The notes under the pieces were generated by a model that had not been told where the DNA came from, searched no databases, and saw only the letters and a list, made by a program, of their open reading frames with translations. Position numbers and translations under genes: made by a program. 23,106 nt of DNA. It comes from an uncultured Bacilli bacterium. Its GTDB lineage: Bacteria; Bacillota_I; Bacilli_A; RF39; UBA660. Below, piece by piece: positions 13,658 to 21,528 of this stretch (positions are counted from its first letter, which is position 1; each line of letters starts with the position of its first letter). Where the stretch lies: NCBI GenBank assembly GCA_910585915.1, contig CAJUGF010000023.1:568-23673 (forward strand), written 5' to 3'.

Positions 13658-14557
13658 ATGTTAAAAGTAGAAAATGTAACCAAATATTATGGTGATTTTA
13701 AAGCAGTAGATGACCTATCTTTTACAGTAAAAGAAGGAGAAATCTTTGGACTTCTTGGAGTAAATGGTGCTGGAAAAACTACAACATTTCGCATGATTAT
13801 TGGTTTACTTGATAAAACTAGTGGAAAAATTACGTTAGATGAAGAACCAATTGACTATTCGAAAACAGATTATATAGGTTTTTTAACAGAAGAAAGAAGT
13901 TTACTTACAAAACTTACTGTAAAAGAGCAAGTAATTTATTATGGCATTTTGAAAGGAATGGATGAAAAAACTATTCTAGAACGCCTTGATTATTGGTTAA
14001 AAAGGTTTCGTATAGAGTCTTACAAAGATAAAAAAATTAAGGAATTAAGTAAGGGAAATCAACAAAAAATTCAGTTCATTACAAGTATAATTAATGAACC
14101 AAAATTATTAATACTAGATGAACCATTTTCAGGATTAGATCCCATTAATGTAGAACAATTTATGGAAGTAATCAAAGAATTAAAAAAGAAAGGAACAAGT
14201 ATTATCTTTTCCTCACACCGAATGGAGCACGTTGAACTCTTTTGCGAAAAGTTAGTAATACTAGTACATGGCAAAAGCGTCTTACAAGGATCATTAAAAG
14301 AAATCAAAAAAAGTTACCGTAAGAAAAATATTCATATCAAAGCTGATTTAGATGCTGAAAAAATTTCTAAAACAAAAGGTGTGTTATCAGTAGATAAAAC
14401 AGCTGAAGATTATATTGTGAAAATTGAATCCGATGAGTACATTGAAAATGTATTTAAAGAAATTAAAAATTGTAAAAATGTTACAGAATTTCGTGTAGAA
14501 GATCCAACATTAAATGAAATATTCTTAGATAAAGTGGGGGTTTTATATGAAAACTAA
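13658..14557 (+). CDS. ABC exporter ATP-binding subunit (NatA/YhaQ-like)
   Basis: 299 residues. Walker A is GVNGAGKT (34-41), signature LSKGNQ (130-135), Walker B LLILDEP (150-156, catalytic E155), H-loop SSH with H187. The signature LSKGN and the Q-loop position occupied by acidic residues (GFLTEERSL) are typical of the NatA/YhaQ branch, not of importers. The ~80 residues after the nucleotide-binding domain form a small C-terminal domain as in NatA. It powers the membrane subunit encoded next; the genes overlap by 11 bases. Homologues export Na+ (NatAB) or act in stress or antimicrobial export; the substrate here is unknown. AGGAGGAG precedes ATG 13658. Two promoters with operator-like palindromes lie upstream, so expression is probably induced by a signal. 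Confidence 0.92.
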   Translation: MLKVENVTKYYGDFKAVDDLSFTVKEGEIFGLLGVNGAGKTTTFRMIIGLLDKTSGKITLDEEPIDYSKTDYIGFLTEERSLLTKLTVKEQVIYYGILKGMDEKTILERLDYWLKRFRIESYKDKKIKELSKGNQQKIQFITSIINEPKLLILDEPFSGLDPINVEQFMEVIKELKKKGTSIIFSSHRMEHVELFCEKLVILVHGKSVLQGSLKEIKKSYRKKNIHIKADLDAEKISKTKGVLSVDKTAEDYIVKIESDEYIENVFKEIKNCKNVTEFRVEDPTLNEIFLDKVGVLYEN

Positions 14558-15869
14558 ATTAAAATTTTTAATCAAACAAAGTTTAAGTAAAAAAATGAAG
14601 ACCAAATGGTTTAAAGTAGCCAATATAATCATTGCTATCTTTATTATTGGCCTTGCCAATGTTGATCGAATTATCACACTATTTGGTGGAGACTTTGAAG
14701 AGAAAAGAGAAGTTTATGTTTTAGACGATACAGGAAGTTATGAAGTTTTTGAAACACTTCTAAGTAAAATTGCAGAAAGCCTTGGAGAATCGAAAAATTT
14801 CGATATCAAACAATCACAAGAAGACTTAGATACATTACAGAAAGATTTAAGTGAAGATAATGACGCCATTATCGTTAAAATGAATTTTGATAATAATGAA
14901 TATATCAAAGCAAGTATTGTTAGCTACGATCCAATTGATACCATAACTTATCAAATTATTTCATCTACATTAAATCAAGTAAAAAGTAGTGTTATATTAG
15001 CCACAAGTGGATTATCAGAACAAGAAATTAGTTCACTGACAAGTCCTGTCAATATTGAAAAAAAGGTCACTAATGAAAGTGCTGAAAATGCTGAATCAAA
15101 AGATATGATTTCATCAGGATTAATTTTAATATTTATAGTTCCATTCTTCTTTCTAATTACAATGCTAACACAAATGATTGGAGCAGAAATTAATGATGAA
15201 AAATCTACACGTGGAATGGAAATAATCATATCCAATGTTTCTCCAAAAATTCATTTCTTATCAAAAATTTACTCTTCAACATTATTTGTTGTAATACAAG
15301 GAGGTTTACTTCTTTTATATAGCGTAGCGGCATACTTAATTCGAGGAATAATATCAGCCTCAGGAGCTATGGCAATCAATGGGGATGTTGCAAAACAAGT
15401 AACAGACTTATTAAATCTTGTAAAAGAAAGTGGTGTGTTAGATCTACTTTTAAGTGGTTTACCAATTATGTTAATACTATTTATTACATCATTCTTACTA
15501 TATGCAATATTAGCTGGAGTTCTAGCTAGTATGACAACAAGTATTGAAGATTATCAACAATTGCAAACACCACTCATGATCATTTTACTAGTAGGATACT
15601 ACATAGCCATTATGGCTTCTCAATTTGATGGTGCAATCTTTATTAAAATAATTTCTTATGTTCCATTACTTTCCTTCCTAGTAGCACCAGTCATCTTTAT
15701 GCTTGGCCAAATTACATTATTAGAGCTTGGAATATCAACAATAATCTGTGTTGGGTTCTGCATCTTATTTTTCCACTATGGATTACGTATTTATAAAGTA
15801 GGTATCTTAAATTACAGTAGTTCCAAACTATGGAAAAAAATATTTAAATCGATGAAACAAAAAGATTAA
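14547..15869 (+). CDS. ABC-2 type exporter permease (NatB/YhaP-like)
   Basis: 440 residues. One membrane helix near residues 23-40 is followed by a large extracellular domain (about 41-185, containing REVYVLDDTGSYEVFETLL), then five further hydrophobic segments in the C-terminal half. That is the NatB/YhaP layout (ABC2_membrane_3, PF12698). After the second helix the conserved cytoplasmic coupling segment reads EINDEKSTRGMEIIISNVSP, close to the EKxxRxxEILLSSVSP pattern of the family. It forms the transport path with the preceding ATPase, with which it overlaps by 11 bases. GTGGGGG is the ribosome binding site. The extracellular domain size and the EKSTRGME motif make this family assignment firm; the substrate is not identifiable. 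A strong terminator overlaps its stop codon. Confidence 0.88.
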   Translation: MKTKLKFLIKQSLSKKMKTKWFKVANIIIAIFIIGLANVDRIITLFGGDFEEKREVYVLDDTGSYEVFETLLSKIAESLGESKNFDIKQSQEDLDTLQKDLSEDNDAIIVKMNFDNNEYIKASIVSYDPIDTITYQIISSTLNQVKSSVILATSGLSEQEISSLTSPVNIEKKVTNESAENAESKDMISSGLILIFIVPFFFLITMLTQMIGAEINDEKSTRGMEIIISNVSPKIHFLSKIYSSTLFVVIQGGLLLLYSVAAYLIRGIISASGAMAINGDVAKQVTDLLNLVKESGVLDLLLSGLPIMLILFITSFLLYAILAGVLASMTTSIEDYQQLQTPLMIILLVGYYIAIMASQFDGAIFIKIISYVPLLSFLVAPVIFMLGQITLLELGISTIICVGFCILFFHYGLRIYKVGILNYSSSKLWKKIFKSMKQKD

Positions 15870-15898
15870 ACAAACAGGAAAAAAATGTTTGTTTTTTT
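15868..15898 (+). terminator. Intrinsic terminator of the ABC exporter operon
   Basis: AAACAAACA (15868-15876) pairs with TGTTTGTTT (15886-15894), then T to 15898. It begins within the stop codon. Confidence 0.85.
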
Positions 15899-15948
15899 CT
15901 TGCTAAAAACGAGAGAATATAGTATTTTAAACCCTATGGGTGAAAAAA

Positions 15949-16683
15949 ATGGAAATAATAGAAATAGATAAAACATCAGAAATACTAAAAGGTGCTCACT
16001 ACATTGGACATGGTACCACAGCAATTTGTTTCAAAAATAAAAATAATAGAGTTATAAAATTATATCGTAATACAAATAATAAAAGATATTTATTTGAAAG
16101 AAATATGTATGAACATTTAAATTTACTAAATGAAATAACAAACGAAAGTTTTTTAGGACCAGAAATAATTATAACTTCCCATGGCCAAATTATTGGATAT
16201 ATCTATCCTTATAAGAAAGCAAAAACTTTAGCCAGAATAAGTCCCCTTACAAATGTAGAAGCGTTGATTAATCCAACAGAAAAGCTTATGGAAGATACAA
16301 ATCAAATTAGCGAACATAGTTTTGAATTAAATGATATACATGATAGAAATATGTTATTTCAAGAATATTTTACAGTAATTGATCTAGATCAAGGGGAAAA
16401 AAGTCAGTTTAGTAAAGAATCCATAAAATATGCCAATCGCACAAAAGTATTGAAAAATATTATGAATTCGTTATTTCATATAAAAGAGTATCAAATTATG
16501 TATATTCATTCATCAGAAACACAAAAATTATACAATCAAATGTTATATGAAGATTATCGAAAAATGAGAGAATTTTTCAAAAGCTTAAAAGAAGATTTAA
16601 ACAAACAAGAATTAAAAATATCTGATTTAAGAAGGAATCGTCTCATTACCAAAGAATACAATTCATACTATAGACCATTTTAG
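15949..16683 (+). CDS. Small protein-kinase-fold protein
   Basis: 244 residues. ATG 15949 is chosen over GTG 15940 because GGGTG (15938-15942) serves as its ribosome binding site. The order of motifs is that of kinase/APH-fold enzymes: glycine-rich loop YIGHGTTAICF (18-28), the beta-3 lysine in RVIKLY (K37), the catalytic loop NDIHDRNMLF (D129, N134) resembling the GDLHxxNxL of APH and lipopolysaccharide kinases, and VIDLDQG (D145 or D147) in place of DFG. There is no APE motif and little C-lobe; the last ~90 residues are basic and helical. All ATP- and metal-binding residues are present, so activity is plausible. The substrate could be a protein, lipid-linked sugar or small molecule. It is a single gene between a terminator and the amidase promoter; its own promoter is weak (TATAGT near 15919). 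Confidence 0.72.
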   Translation: MEIIEIDKTSEILKGAHYIGHGTTAICFKNKNNRVIKLYRNTNNKRYLFERNMYEHLNLLNEITNESFLGPEIIITSHGQIIGYIYPYKKAKTLARISPLTNVEALINPTEKLMEDTNQISEHSFELNDIHDRNMLFQEYFTVIDLDQGEKSQFSKESIKYANRTKVLKNIMNSLFHIKEYQIMYIHSSETQKLYNQMLYEDYRKMREFFKSLKEDLNKQELKISDLRRNRLITKEYNSYYRPF

Positions 16684-16699
16684 AAGTCAAACAAAATCG

Positions 16700-16728
16700 T
16701 TCGACTTAAACTCATTTTGCATTATAAT
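16700..16728 (+). promoter_or_regulatory. Promoter of the amidase operon
   Basis: -35 TTCGAC (16700-16705), 17-bp spacer, -10 TATAAT (16723-16728). The segment 16684-16708 also holds an imperfect repeat AAGTC / GACTT without a T run. Confidence 0.6.
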
Positions 16729-16750
16729 GATTAAAGAATAGAGGAGCAAA

Positions 16751-18469
16751 ATGACAGGGAAACACAAAAGAAAATTAATCATTTCCGGTATTTCTTTTGG
16801 TATATGCATAAGCTTTTTATGCTTTCTTTTTGGTTATCAAAATTACTGTAATCCAAAACTTGGGGACTTTAACATCTTAGAACTAGAAGAAAAAGAAGAA
16901 TTTTACCTAGCAATAACTCCCTCTCATAACGCCGTTTCATACGACGTATCAGTAAAAAAAGAGCAAGAAGAAATATATAAAACAGAAAGTGATAATCCAA
17001 ATATTTCTTTAAAAGATTTAATAGTAGATTATGGAGAAGAATTAACCTTTGAAGTAACAGCGAAAAATAAAAATGGAGTTACCAAAGAAGCTCAAGAAAA
17101 CTATAAATATCTTTGGCAAAAAGCAAGTTTTAAAGAGTTAGAAAATCGATATATCGATTCGAAAAATGGAATAACTCTTTCACTAGAAGGATTTCAAGTA
17201 GGAGAAAAATACATTGTAGAATTGGAATATTTAAATCAAATGATTCATGAAGAAACTATTGCTTCAGATAGCATTTATTTCCCTTATGAAATAGTAGAAG
17301 GATATGCGGGAAGAATCACAGCTAAATTATATACGGAAGAAAAACGACTTCTAAGTACTACCAATTTTTATATCAATACTCCAGTTGTTGGAAAAGTAAA
17401 ATTAATTACTCCAGAAGAAGGAAAAAAAGATCGATGGAATGATGTGAATGTAACTTATATGGGCGGAGAGAATGCTACCAATTACTTAATAAAAATATTT
17501 GAAGAAGGTACTCTTTCTAATACAATAACTTTAGAAAAAGAAATCAAAAAATATACAATTCCAGCCGAATTTTTACAAGAAAATAAAAATTATTATATAT
17601 CAGTAGAAGCAGTCCATTTAGACTACCATGAGATTACAGAACAGGATGGCCGAAATATCTACATTGGAGAAAAAGAAACCACAAGTCCAGTCTTCGTATC
17701 ACATAATCCAACATTCATCAAAGCGGGAACTGAAGTGAAATTAGCTTCAAGAACACCAAATACTACCATTTACTATACAACAGATGGGACAGAACCAACC
17801 AGTGAAAGTAATATTTATAAAAATCCAATCAAAATTCAAGAAAACATGACTTTAAAAACATATGCTGTGAGCAATAGAAGGTATGATAGTGAAAAAAATA
17901 CCTACGATTTTTTTGTACAAGACAAACAACTAATTGTTTACTTAAGCCCATCAAATCAAACATGGAATCATGGAAATCGTGAGAGTGGGTATACGACTGA
18001 AATGGCTGAAATGAATAAATTGGCAAAAATTGTAGAACGTATTTTAAAAGAAAATGGTGTTATAGTATATCGCAACCGTCCAACAGGTGATATTAATGGT
18101 TATTTAAGTGAAAGTAATTATGTAAAAAGCGATCTTCACTTAGCAATACATTCCAACGCTTCCAAAGATGGTACAGCAAGAGGAATAGAGATTTATGTCG
18201 ACAAACCAACAAGCAGATCACTGAGTGTTGCTACTAATATCTATCAAAATCTTTATTCCATTTACCCAGGTAAAAATATTCCTGGAACTGACCGTGGTGT
18301 AAAATATGCTGCTGGATCCCTTGGCGAAGCAAATGATTCCTTTATTCCGTGTGGAACACTAATCGAGGTAGCTTACCATGATAACTATGAAGATGCCAAA
18401 TGGATCTTAGAAAATATGGAACAAATAGGAAATAATATTGCGAGTAGCATACTTTCCTATTATAATTAA
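16751..18469 (+). CDS. Membrane-anchored N-acetylmuramoyl-L-alanine amidase with beta-sandwich domains
   Basis: 572 residues. The N terminus is a non-cleaved membrane anchor (about 10-29), so the rest faces the wall. Residues ~35-310 are beta-rich and look like two or three Ig/fibronectin-type modules. Residues ~322-389 match the chitobiase/beta-hexosaminidase C-terminal domain (TTIYYTTDGTEPTSESNIY then LKTYAVS). Residues ~393-572 form an Amidase_3 domain: LIVYLSPSNQ, TEMAEMNKLAKIV (E417), LAIHSNAS (H467), GIEIYV, and IEVAYHDN (E539). The first zinc ligand, normally the His of GHGG, aligns with SPSNQ (N402/Q403), as in the SPS-type clade of clostridial amidases. Function: cleaving the lactoyl-peptide bond of peptidoglycan. 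GAGGAG precedes the ATG. First gene of an operon with a GT2 and an exonuclease. Confidence 0.87.
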   Translation: MTGKHKRKLIISGISFGICISFLCFLFGYQNYCNPKLGDFNILELEEKEEFYLAITPSHNAVSYDVSVKKEQEEIYKTESDNPNISLKDLIVDYGEELTFEVTAKNKNGVTKEAQENYKYLWQKASFKELENRYIDSKNGITLSLEGFQVGEKYIVELEYLNQMIHEETIASDSIYFPYEIVEGYAGRITAKLYTEEKRLLSTTNFYINTPVVGKVKLITPEEGKKDRWNDVNVTYMGGENATNYLIKIFEEGTLSNTITLEKEIKKYTIPAEFLQENKNYYISVEAVHLDYHEITEQDGRNIYIGEKETTSPVFVSHNPTFIKAGTEVKLASRTPNTTIYYTTDGTEPTSESNIYKNPIKIQENMTLKTYAVSNRRYDSEKNTYDFFVQDKQLIVYLSPSNQTWNHGNRESGYTTEMAEMNKLAKIVERILKENGVIVYRNRPTGDINGYLSESNYVKSDLHLAIHSNASKDGTARGIEIYVDKPTSRSLSVATNIYQNLYSIYPGKNIPGTDRGVKYAAGSLGEANDSFIPCGTLIEVAYHDNYEDAKWILENMEQIGNNIASSILSYYN

Positions 18470-18487
18470 TAAAAGGAAGTGTGTAAT

Positions 18488-19489
18488 TTGAAAATAATAA
18501 GTTTTGCAATCCCATGTTATAACTCTGAAGGCTATATGTCTCATTGTATTGATACACTTCTAGCAGGAAAAGAAGAAGTAGAAATCATTATTATTAATGA
18601 TGGAAGTAAAGATGATACCTTGAAGATTGCAAAATCATATCAAAAAAAATATCCAAATATTATAAAAGTAATTGATAAAGAAAATGGTGGACATGGTTCA
18701 GGCGTCAATGTAGGATTAGAAAATGCAACAGGATACTATTACAAAGTAGTAGATAGTGATGATTGGGTAAATGTTGCTTCACTAAAAGAAGTTCTAGCAC
18801 AGATGAAAAAATTAATTCACGAAAAAAAAGCAGTCGATTTATTCATTACCAATTATGTATATGAAAGAGAAAATGAACAAAGAATAGTTCAATATAAAAA
18901 TATTCCAGAAAATAAAATAATTACTTGGCAAGATATTAAAAAATTTAAAATAAGTCAATATTTACTTATGCATTCGGTTTTTTATCGCACAGATTTCCTA
19001 AAGAAAACAAAAATAAAATTACCAGAACACACATTCTATGTAGATAATATCTTCGTTTATTATCCTCTTCCAAAAGTCAAAACAATGTATTACTTAAATA
19101 CAAACTTTTATCGTTATTTTATTGGAAGAGAAGATCAATCTGTAAATGAAAGAGTTATGATCGGAAGAATAGATCAACAACTTTTCATTACCAAAAAGAT
19201 GATTGAATTTGGTAATCCTTTAAAATACAAAAAAATCCAAAAAGAGTTATGTACCTATCAATTACATTATCTAGCCATTATGATGACCATTTGTACCATT
19301 TTATTAAAAATAGATAATACAATGGAAAACAAAACAAAGTTAAAAAATATTTGGTACTTTTTAAAATCTTATGATCGAGATTTATATAATCAAATTCGCT
19401 ATCGCTCACTTGCATTCTTTTCTTGCTTACCAAGAATAATTGCAGTACCAGGATATCATATTGCAAGAAAAATATACAAATTTAATTAA
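18488..19489 (+). CDS. GT2 family glycosyltransferase
   Basis: 333 residues. The start is TTG at 18488: AAAGGAAG ends 8 bases upstream, whereas GTG at 18479 would fall within that site, and the protein then begins MKIISFAIPCYNSEGYM as family members do. The GT-A domain has IIINDGSKDDT (D38), a glycine-rich ENGGHGSGVNVGLENATG, and the metal site VVDSDDW (D89, D91, D92). It lacks membrane helices; the C-terminal ~120 residues are helical and basic and could touch the membrane. The sugar donor is unknown. It starts 18 bases after the amidase stop and ends 10 bases before the exonuclease start, so it is the middle gene of a three-gene operon. Its pairing with a wall hydrolase suggests a surface-glycan or wall-polymer role, but that is inference. 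Confidence 0.88.
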   Translation: MKIISFAIPCYNSEGYMSHCIDTLLAGKEEVEIIIINDGSKDDTLKIAKSYQKKYPNIIKVIDKENGGHGSGVNVGLENATGYYYKVVDSDDWVNVASLKEVLAQMKKLIHEKKAVDLFITNYVYERENEQRIVQYKNIPENKIITWQDIKKFKISQYLLMHSVFYRTDFLKKTKIKLPEHTFYVDNIFVYYPLPKVKTMYYLNTNFYRYFIGREDQSVNERVMIGRIDQQLFITKKMIEFGNPLKYKKIQKELCTYQLHYLAIMMTICTILLKIDNTMENKTKLKNIWYFLKSYDRDLYNQIRYRSLAFFSCLPRIIAVPGYHIARKIYKFN

Positions 19490-19499
19490 GGAGTACAAC

Positions 19500-20363
19500 A
19501 TGAATAAATTATTATTAATCGATGGACACAATTTACTGTTCCAAATGTTTTATGGAATGCCAAACAAGATTATTGGAAAAGATGGTAAAAGCATAGAAGG
19601 AATTTGGGGCTTTACTGGAGCACTTTTAAAGATTATCAAAAAAGTAGAACCAACACATATACTAGTTATATTTGATGGTGAACAAGAATTGCTCCGTAAT
19701 AAAGAAGATGAAAATTATAAAAAAAATAGAATGAGTTTTGAAAATGTTGAAGCAGAAAAAAATCCTTTTTCCATCTTTCCTGACATCAAAAGAGTGCTAG
19801 ATACTTTAAACATATCATACTTTGAAACAACAGATGGATATGAAACTGATGATTACATTAAAGAGTACTGTAAAATATATGAAAAAGATTATGAAATTAT
19901 CATATCATCTTTTGATTATGACTTTATAAGTTTAGTAAATAAACATGTAACCTTACTGACATATCGAGGAACAGCGACAACACTTTACACCCCAGAAAAA
20001 GTATTATCTCGTTGGAAAATTAAACCAGAATTCTTTGCAGATTACAAAGCACTCGTTGGAGATTCTTCAGATAATATTGCTGGCATCCCAAGGATAGGAC
20101 CAAAAATGGCTGCAACCTTAATAAATGAATATGGTACAGTAGAAAAAATTTTACAAAATCGTGAAAATATAAAAAAAGATAATATTCGTCTGACATTAGA
20201 AATATTTGAACATGACCTTTTACATAATATCAAATTGATTCGCTTAGAAGGTTCCAATCAAATACCAATTACAATTGAAAAATTATCTTATCAAAAGAAG
20301 GAGAAAAAAACCAAAGAAATATTAATGGAATTAGATCTCCTAGAACAAACGATTACAAATTAA
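19500..20363 (+). CDS. 5'-3' exonuclease (PolI N-domain / FEN type)
   Basis: 287 residues, stand-alone form of the 5' nuclease domain. The PIN-like part has LLLIDGHNLLFQMFYG (D8), VIFDGE (D59), DGYETDDYI (E115, D117, D118) and SSFDYDF (D139, D141), which bind the two catalytic metals. It is followed by GDSSDNIAGIPRIGPKMA (188-205), the helix-3-turn-helix DNA-binding motif. The basic arch residues lie near RNKEDENYKKNR. It resembles Bacillus YpcP and phage T5 exonuclease in length (about 290). Role: removal of RNA primers or flaps during replication and repair; whether a full PolI with its own 5' domain exists elsewhere is unknown. ATG 19500 has AAGGAG upstream. It is the last gene of the amidase/GT2 operon and converges on a small membrane protein gene with zero gap. 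Confidence 0.9.
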   Translation: MNKLLLIDGHNLLFQMFYGMPNKIIGKDGKSIEGIWGFTGALLKIIKKVEPTHILVIFDGEQELLRNKEDENYKKNRMSFENVEAEKNPFSIFPDIKRVLDTLNISYFETTDGYETDDYIKEYCKIYEKDYEIIISSFDYDFISLVNKHVTLLTYRGTATTLYTPEKVLSRWKIKPEFFADYKALVGDSSDNIAGIPRIGPKMAATLINEYGTVEKILQNRENIKKDNIRLTLEIFEHDLLHNIKLIRLEGSNQIPITIEKLSYQKKEKKTKEILMELDLLEQTITN

Positions 20364-20555
20364 TTACTTATGATTCATAATAGCTAAAATAATGACTAAG
20401 AGAATACCAAGACCAACAATAAATATAAAAATATTTAAAACATCCTTAGGAAGATATTGTAATCCAAAAGAATAAAAGTCATTCCAAAGATCACGAAAAA
20501 AATTAAAAAAGGGTTTGAATAAATCAAGTATCGTATCAGAAATATTCATAATCAT
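20364..20555 (-). CDS. Small membrane protein of unknown function
   Basis: 63 residues from ATG 20555, which has AAAGGATG 7 bases upstream; an earlier in-frame TTG (20573) overlaps that site and is less likely. The first ~35 residues form an aromatic-rich, probably amphipathic helix (LFKPFFNFFRDLWNDFYSFG). Residues about 40-60 form one membrane helix (VLNIFIFIVGLGILLVIILA), ending in a short MNHK tail. I recognise no family. The design (amphipathic surface helix plus one membrane span) recalls small membrane regulators or phage-type small proteins, but nothing more can be said. It converges tail to tail on the exonuclease gene with no space for a terminator. Coding status is supported by the ribosome binding site and by clean hydrophobic segmentation. 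Confidence 0.55.
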   Translation of the reverse strand: MIMNISDTILDLFKPFFNFFRDLWNDFYSFGLQYLPKDVLNIFIFIVGLGILLVIILAIMNHK

Positions 20556-20668
20556 AAAACAACATCCTTTCAAAATATAACTTTATTATATAGCGAATAT
20601 CAAAATACTTCTAGATAAAAATAAATGGAACTGTCTAGTAAAAAAGTGTGTTAAAACAATGAAACAGA

Positions 20669-20695
20669 ACTAGAGAAAAATCTCTAGTCTTTTTT
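20669..20695 (+). terminator. Strong intrinsic terminator without an evident upstream gene
   Basis: ACTAGAGA (20669-20676), loop AAAA, TCTCTAGT (20681-20688), C, then T to 20695. The nearest plus-strand gene ends about 300 bases earlier, with a minus-strand gene between. It may stop read-through from the exonuclease operon or end a small RNA. The stretch 20574-20668 holds no gene that I can support. Confidence 0.8.
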
Positions 20696-20741
20696 GCCAA
20701 AATTTTTAGTTCAATAATTAAAAGGAATTTGTCAAAATATG

Positions 20742-20750
20742 TGGTAAAAT
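20742..20750 (+). promoter_or_regulatory. Possible extended -10 promoter of the suf operon
   Basis: TGGTAAAAT matches TGnTATAAT with one change; no good -35 lies at the right distance. The position, 22 bases before sufC, with AAAGGTG between, is suitable. Confidence 0.35.
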
Positions 20751-20772
20751 AAAAAAGAAAAAAGGTGATATC

Positions 20773-21504
20773 ATGTTAGAAATAAAAAATGTAAATGTTA
20801 ATATCGAAGGAAAAACAATTATTGAAGATTTTAATCTAACAATAGAAGACGGTGAAATTCATGCCTTAATGGGTCCTAATGGTGTTGGAAAAAGTACGAT
20901 CTGCAAAACCATTATGAAAAGTCCTGGCTATGAAATCACAAGTGGAGTTATCAAATGGAATAACAATGAGATTCACAAGTTAGACACTACCACTATCAGC
21001 CGATTAGGAATTTATTATATTAGCCAGAATCCCATTGCAATCGAAGGGGTGACCAATGCTGAAATGCTTAGACTTGCTCTAAATGCTAGAAGCAAAGAAA
21101 AAATAGACATCTTTACCTTTAATAAAAAATGCAATGAAATTTGTACAAAGATCGATTTACCAAAAAGTTTTCTCCATCGAGCAATCAATGATGGGATGAG
21201 TGGGGGAGAAAGAAAGAAAAATGAACTATTACATCTTTGGATGCTAGAACCAAAATTAATCCTCCTAGACGAATTAGATTCAGGATTAGATGTTGATGCT
21301 TTAAAAATTGTAGCGAATTCTATTATGGAATACTATAAAGAGAGAAAACCAAGTATTTTAATCATCACTCATCATAACCAAATATTAGAAATGATGAAAC
21401 CAGACTTTGTTCATATATTAAAAAATGGGCATATTATCAAATCTGGAGATAATCGCCTAGCCAAAGAAATTGAAAATGATGGTTTTTCGCAGTTTTATGA
21501 GTGA
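20773..21504 (+). CDS. sufC: Fe-S cluster assembly ATPase SufC
   Basis: 243 residues, the normal SufC length. Walker A GPNGVGKS (34-41), Q-loop Q85 in YYISQNP, signature MSGGERKKNE (142-151), Walker B LILLDELDSGLD (162-173, E167), H-loop TH in IITHHNQ. The sequence MSGGERKKNELLHLWMLEPKL and the DELDSGLDVDAL box distinguish SufC from transporter ATPases. It works in the cytoplasm as the ATPase of the SufBCD scaffold on which Fe-S clusters are built. AAAGGTG precedes ATG 20773. The following sufD-like gene starts 24 bases on and sufS follows, the same order as the sufCDSUB operon of Bacillus, so sufU and sufB are expected just beyond the window. Confidence 0.95.
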   Translation: MLEIKNVNVNIEGKTIIEDFNLTIEDGEIHALMGPNGVGKSTICKTIMKSPGYEITSGVIKWNNNEIHKLDTTTISRLGIYYISQNPIAIEGVTNAEMLRLALNARSKEKIDIFTFNKKCNEICTKIDLPKSFLHRAINDGMSGGERKKNELLHLWMLEPKLILLDELDSGLDVDALKIVANSIMEYYKERKPSILIITHHNQILEMMKPDFVHILKNGHIIKSGDNRLAKEIENDGFSQFYE

Positions 21505-21528
21505 AAGTACTAAGGGGAGTAATAGAAA

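Noticed and set aside
20660..20675. Tiny frame ATG-AAA-CAG-AAC-TAG before the orphan terminator as a leader peptide
   Set aside because: Four codons, no ribosome binding site, and no alternative hairpin that would make an attenuator.
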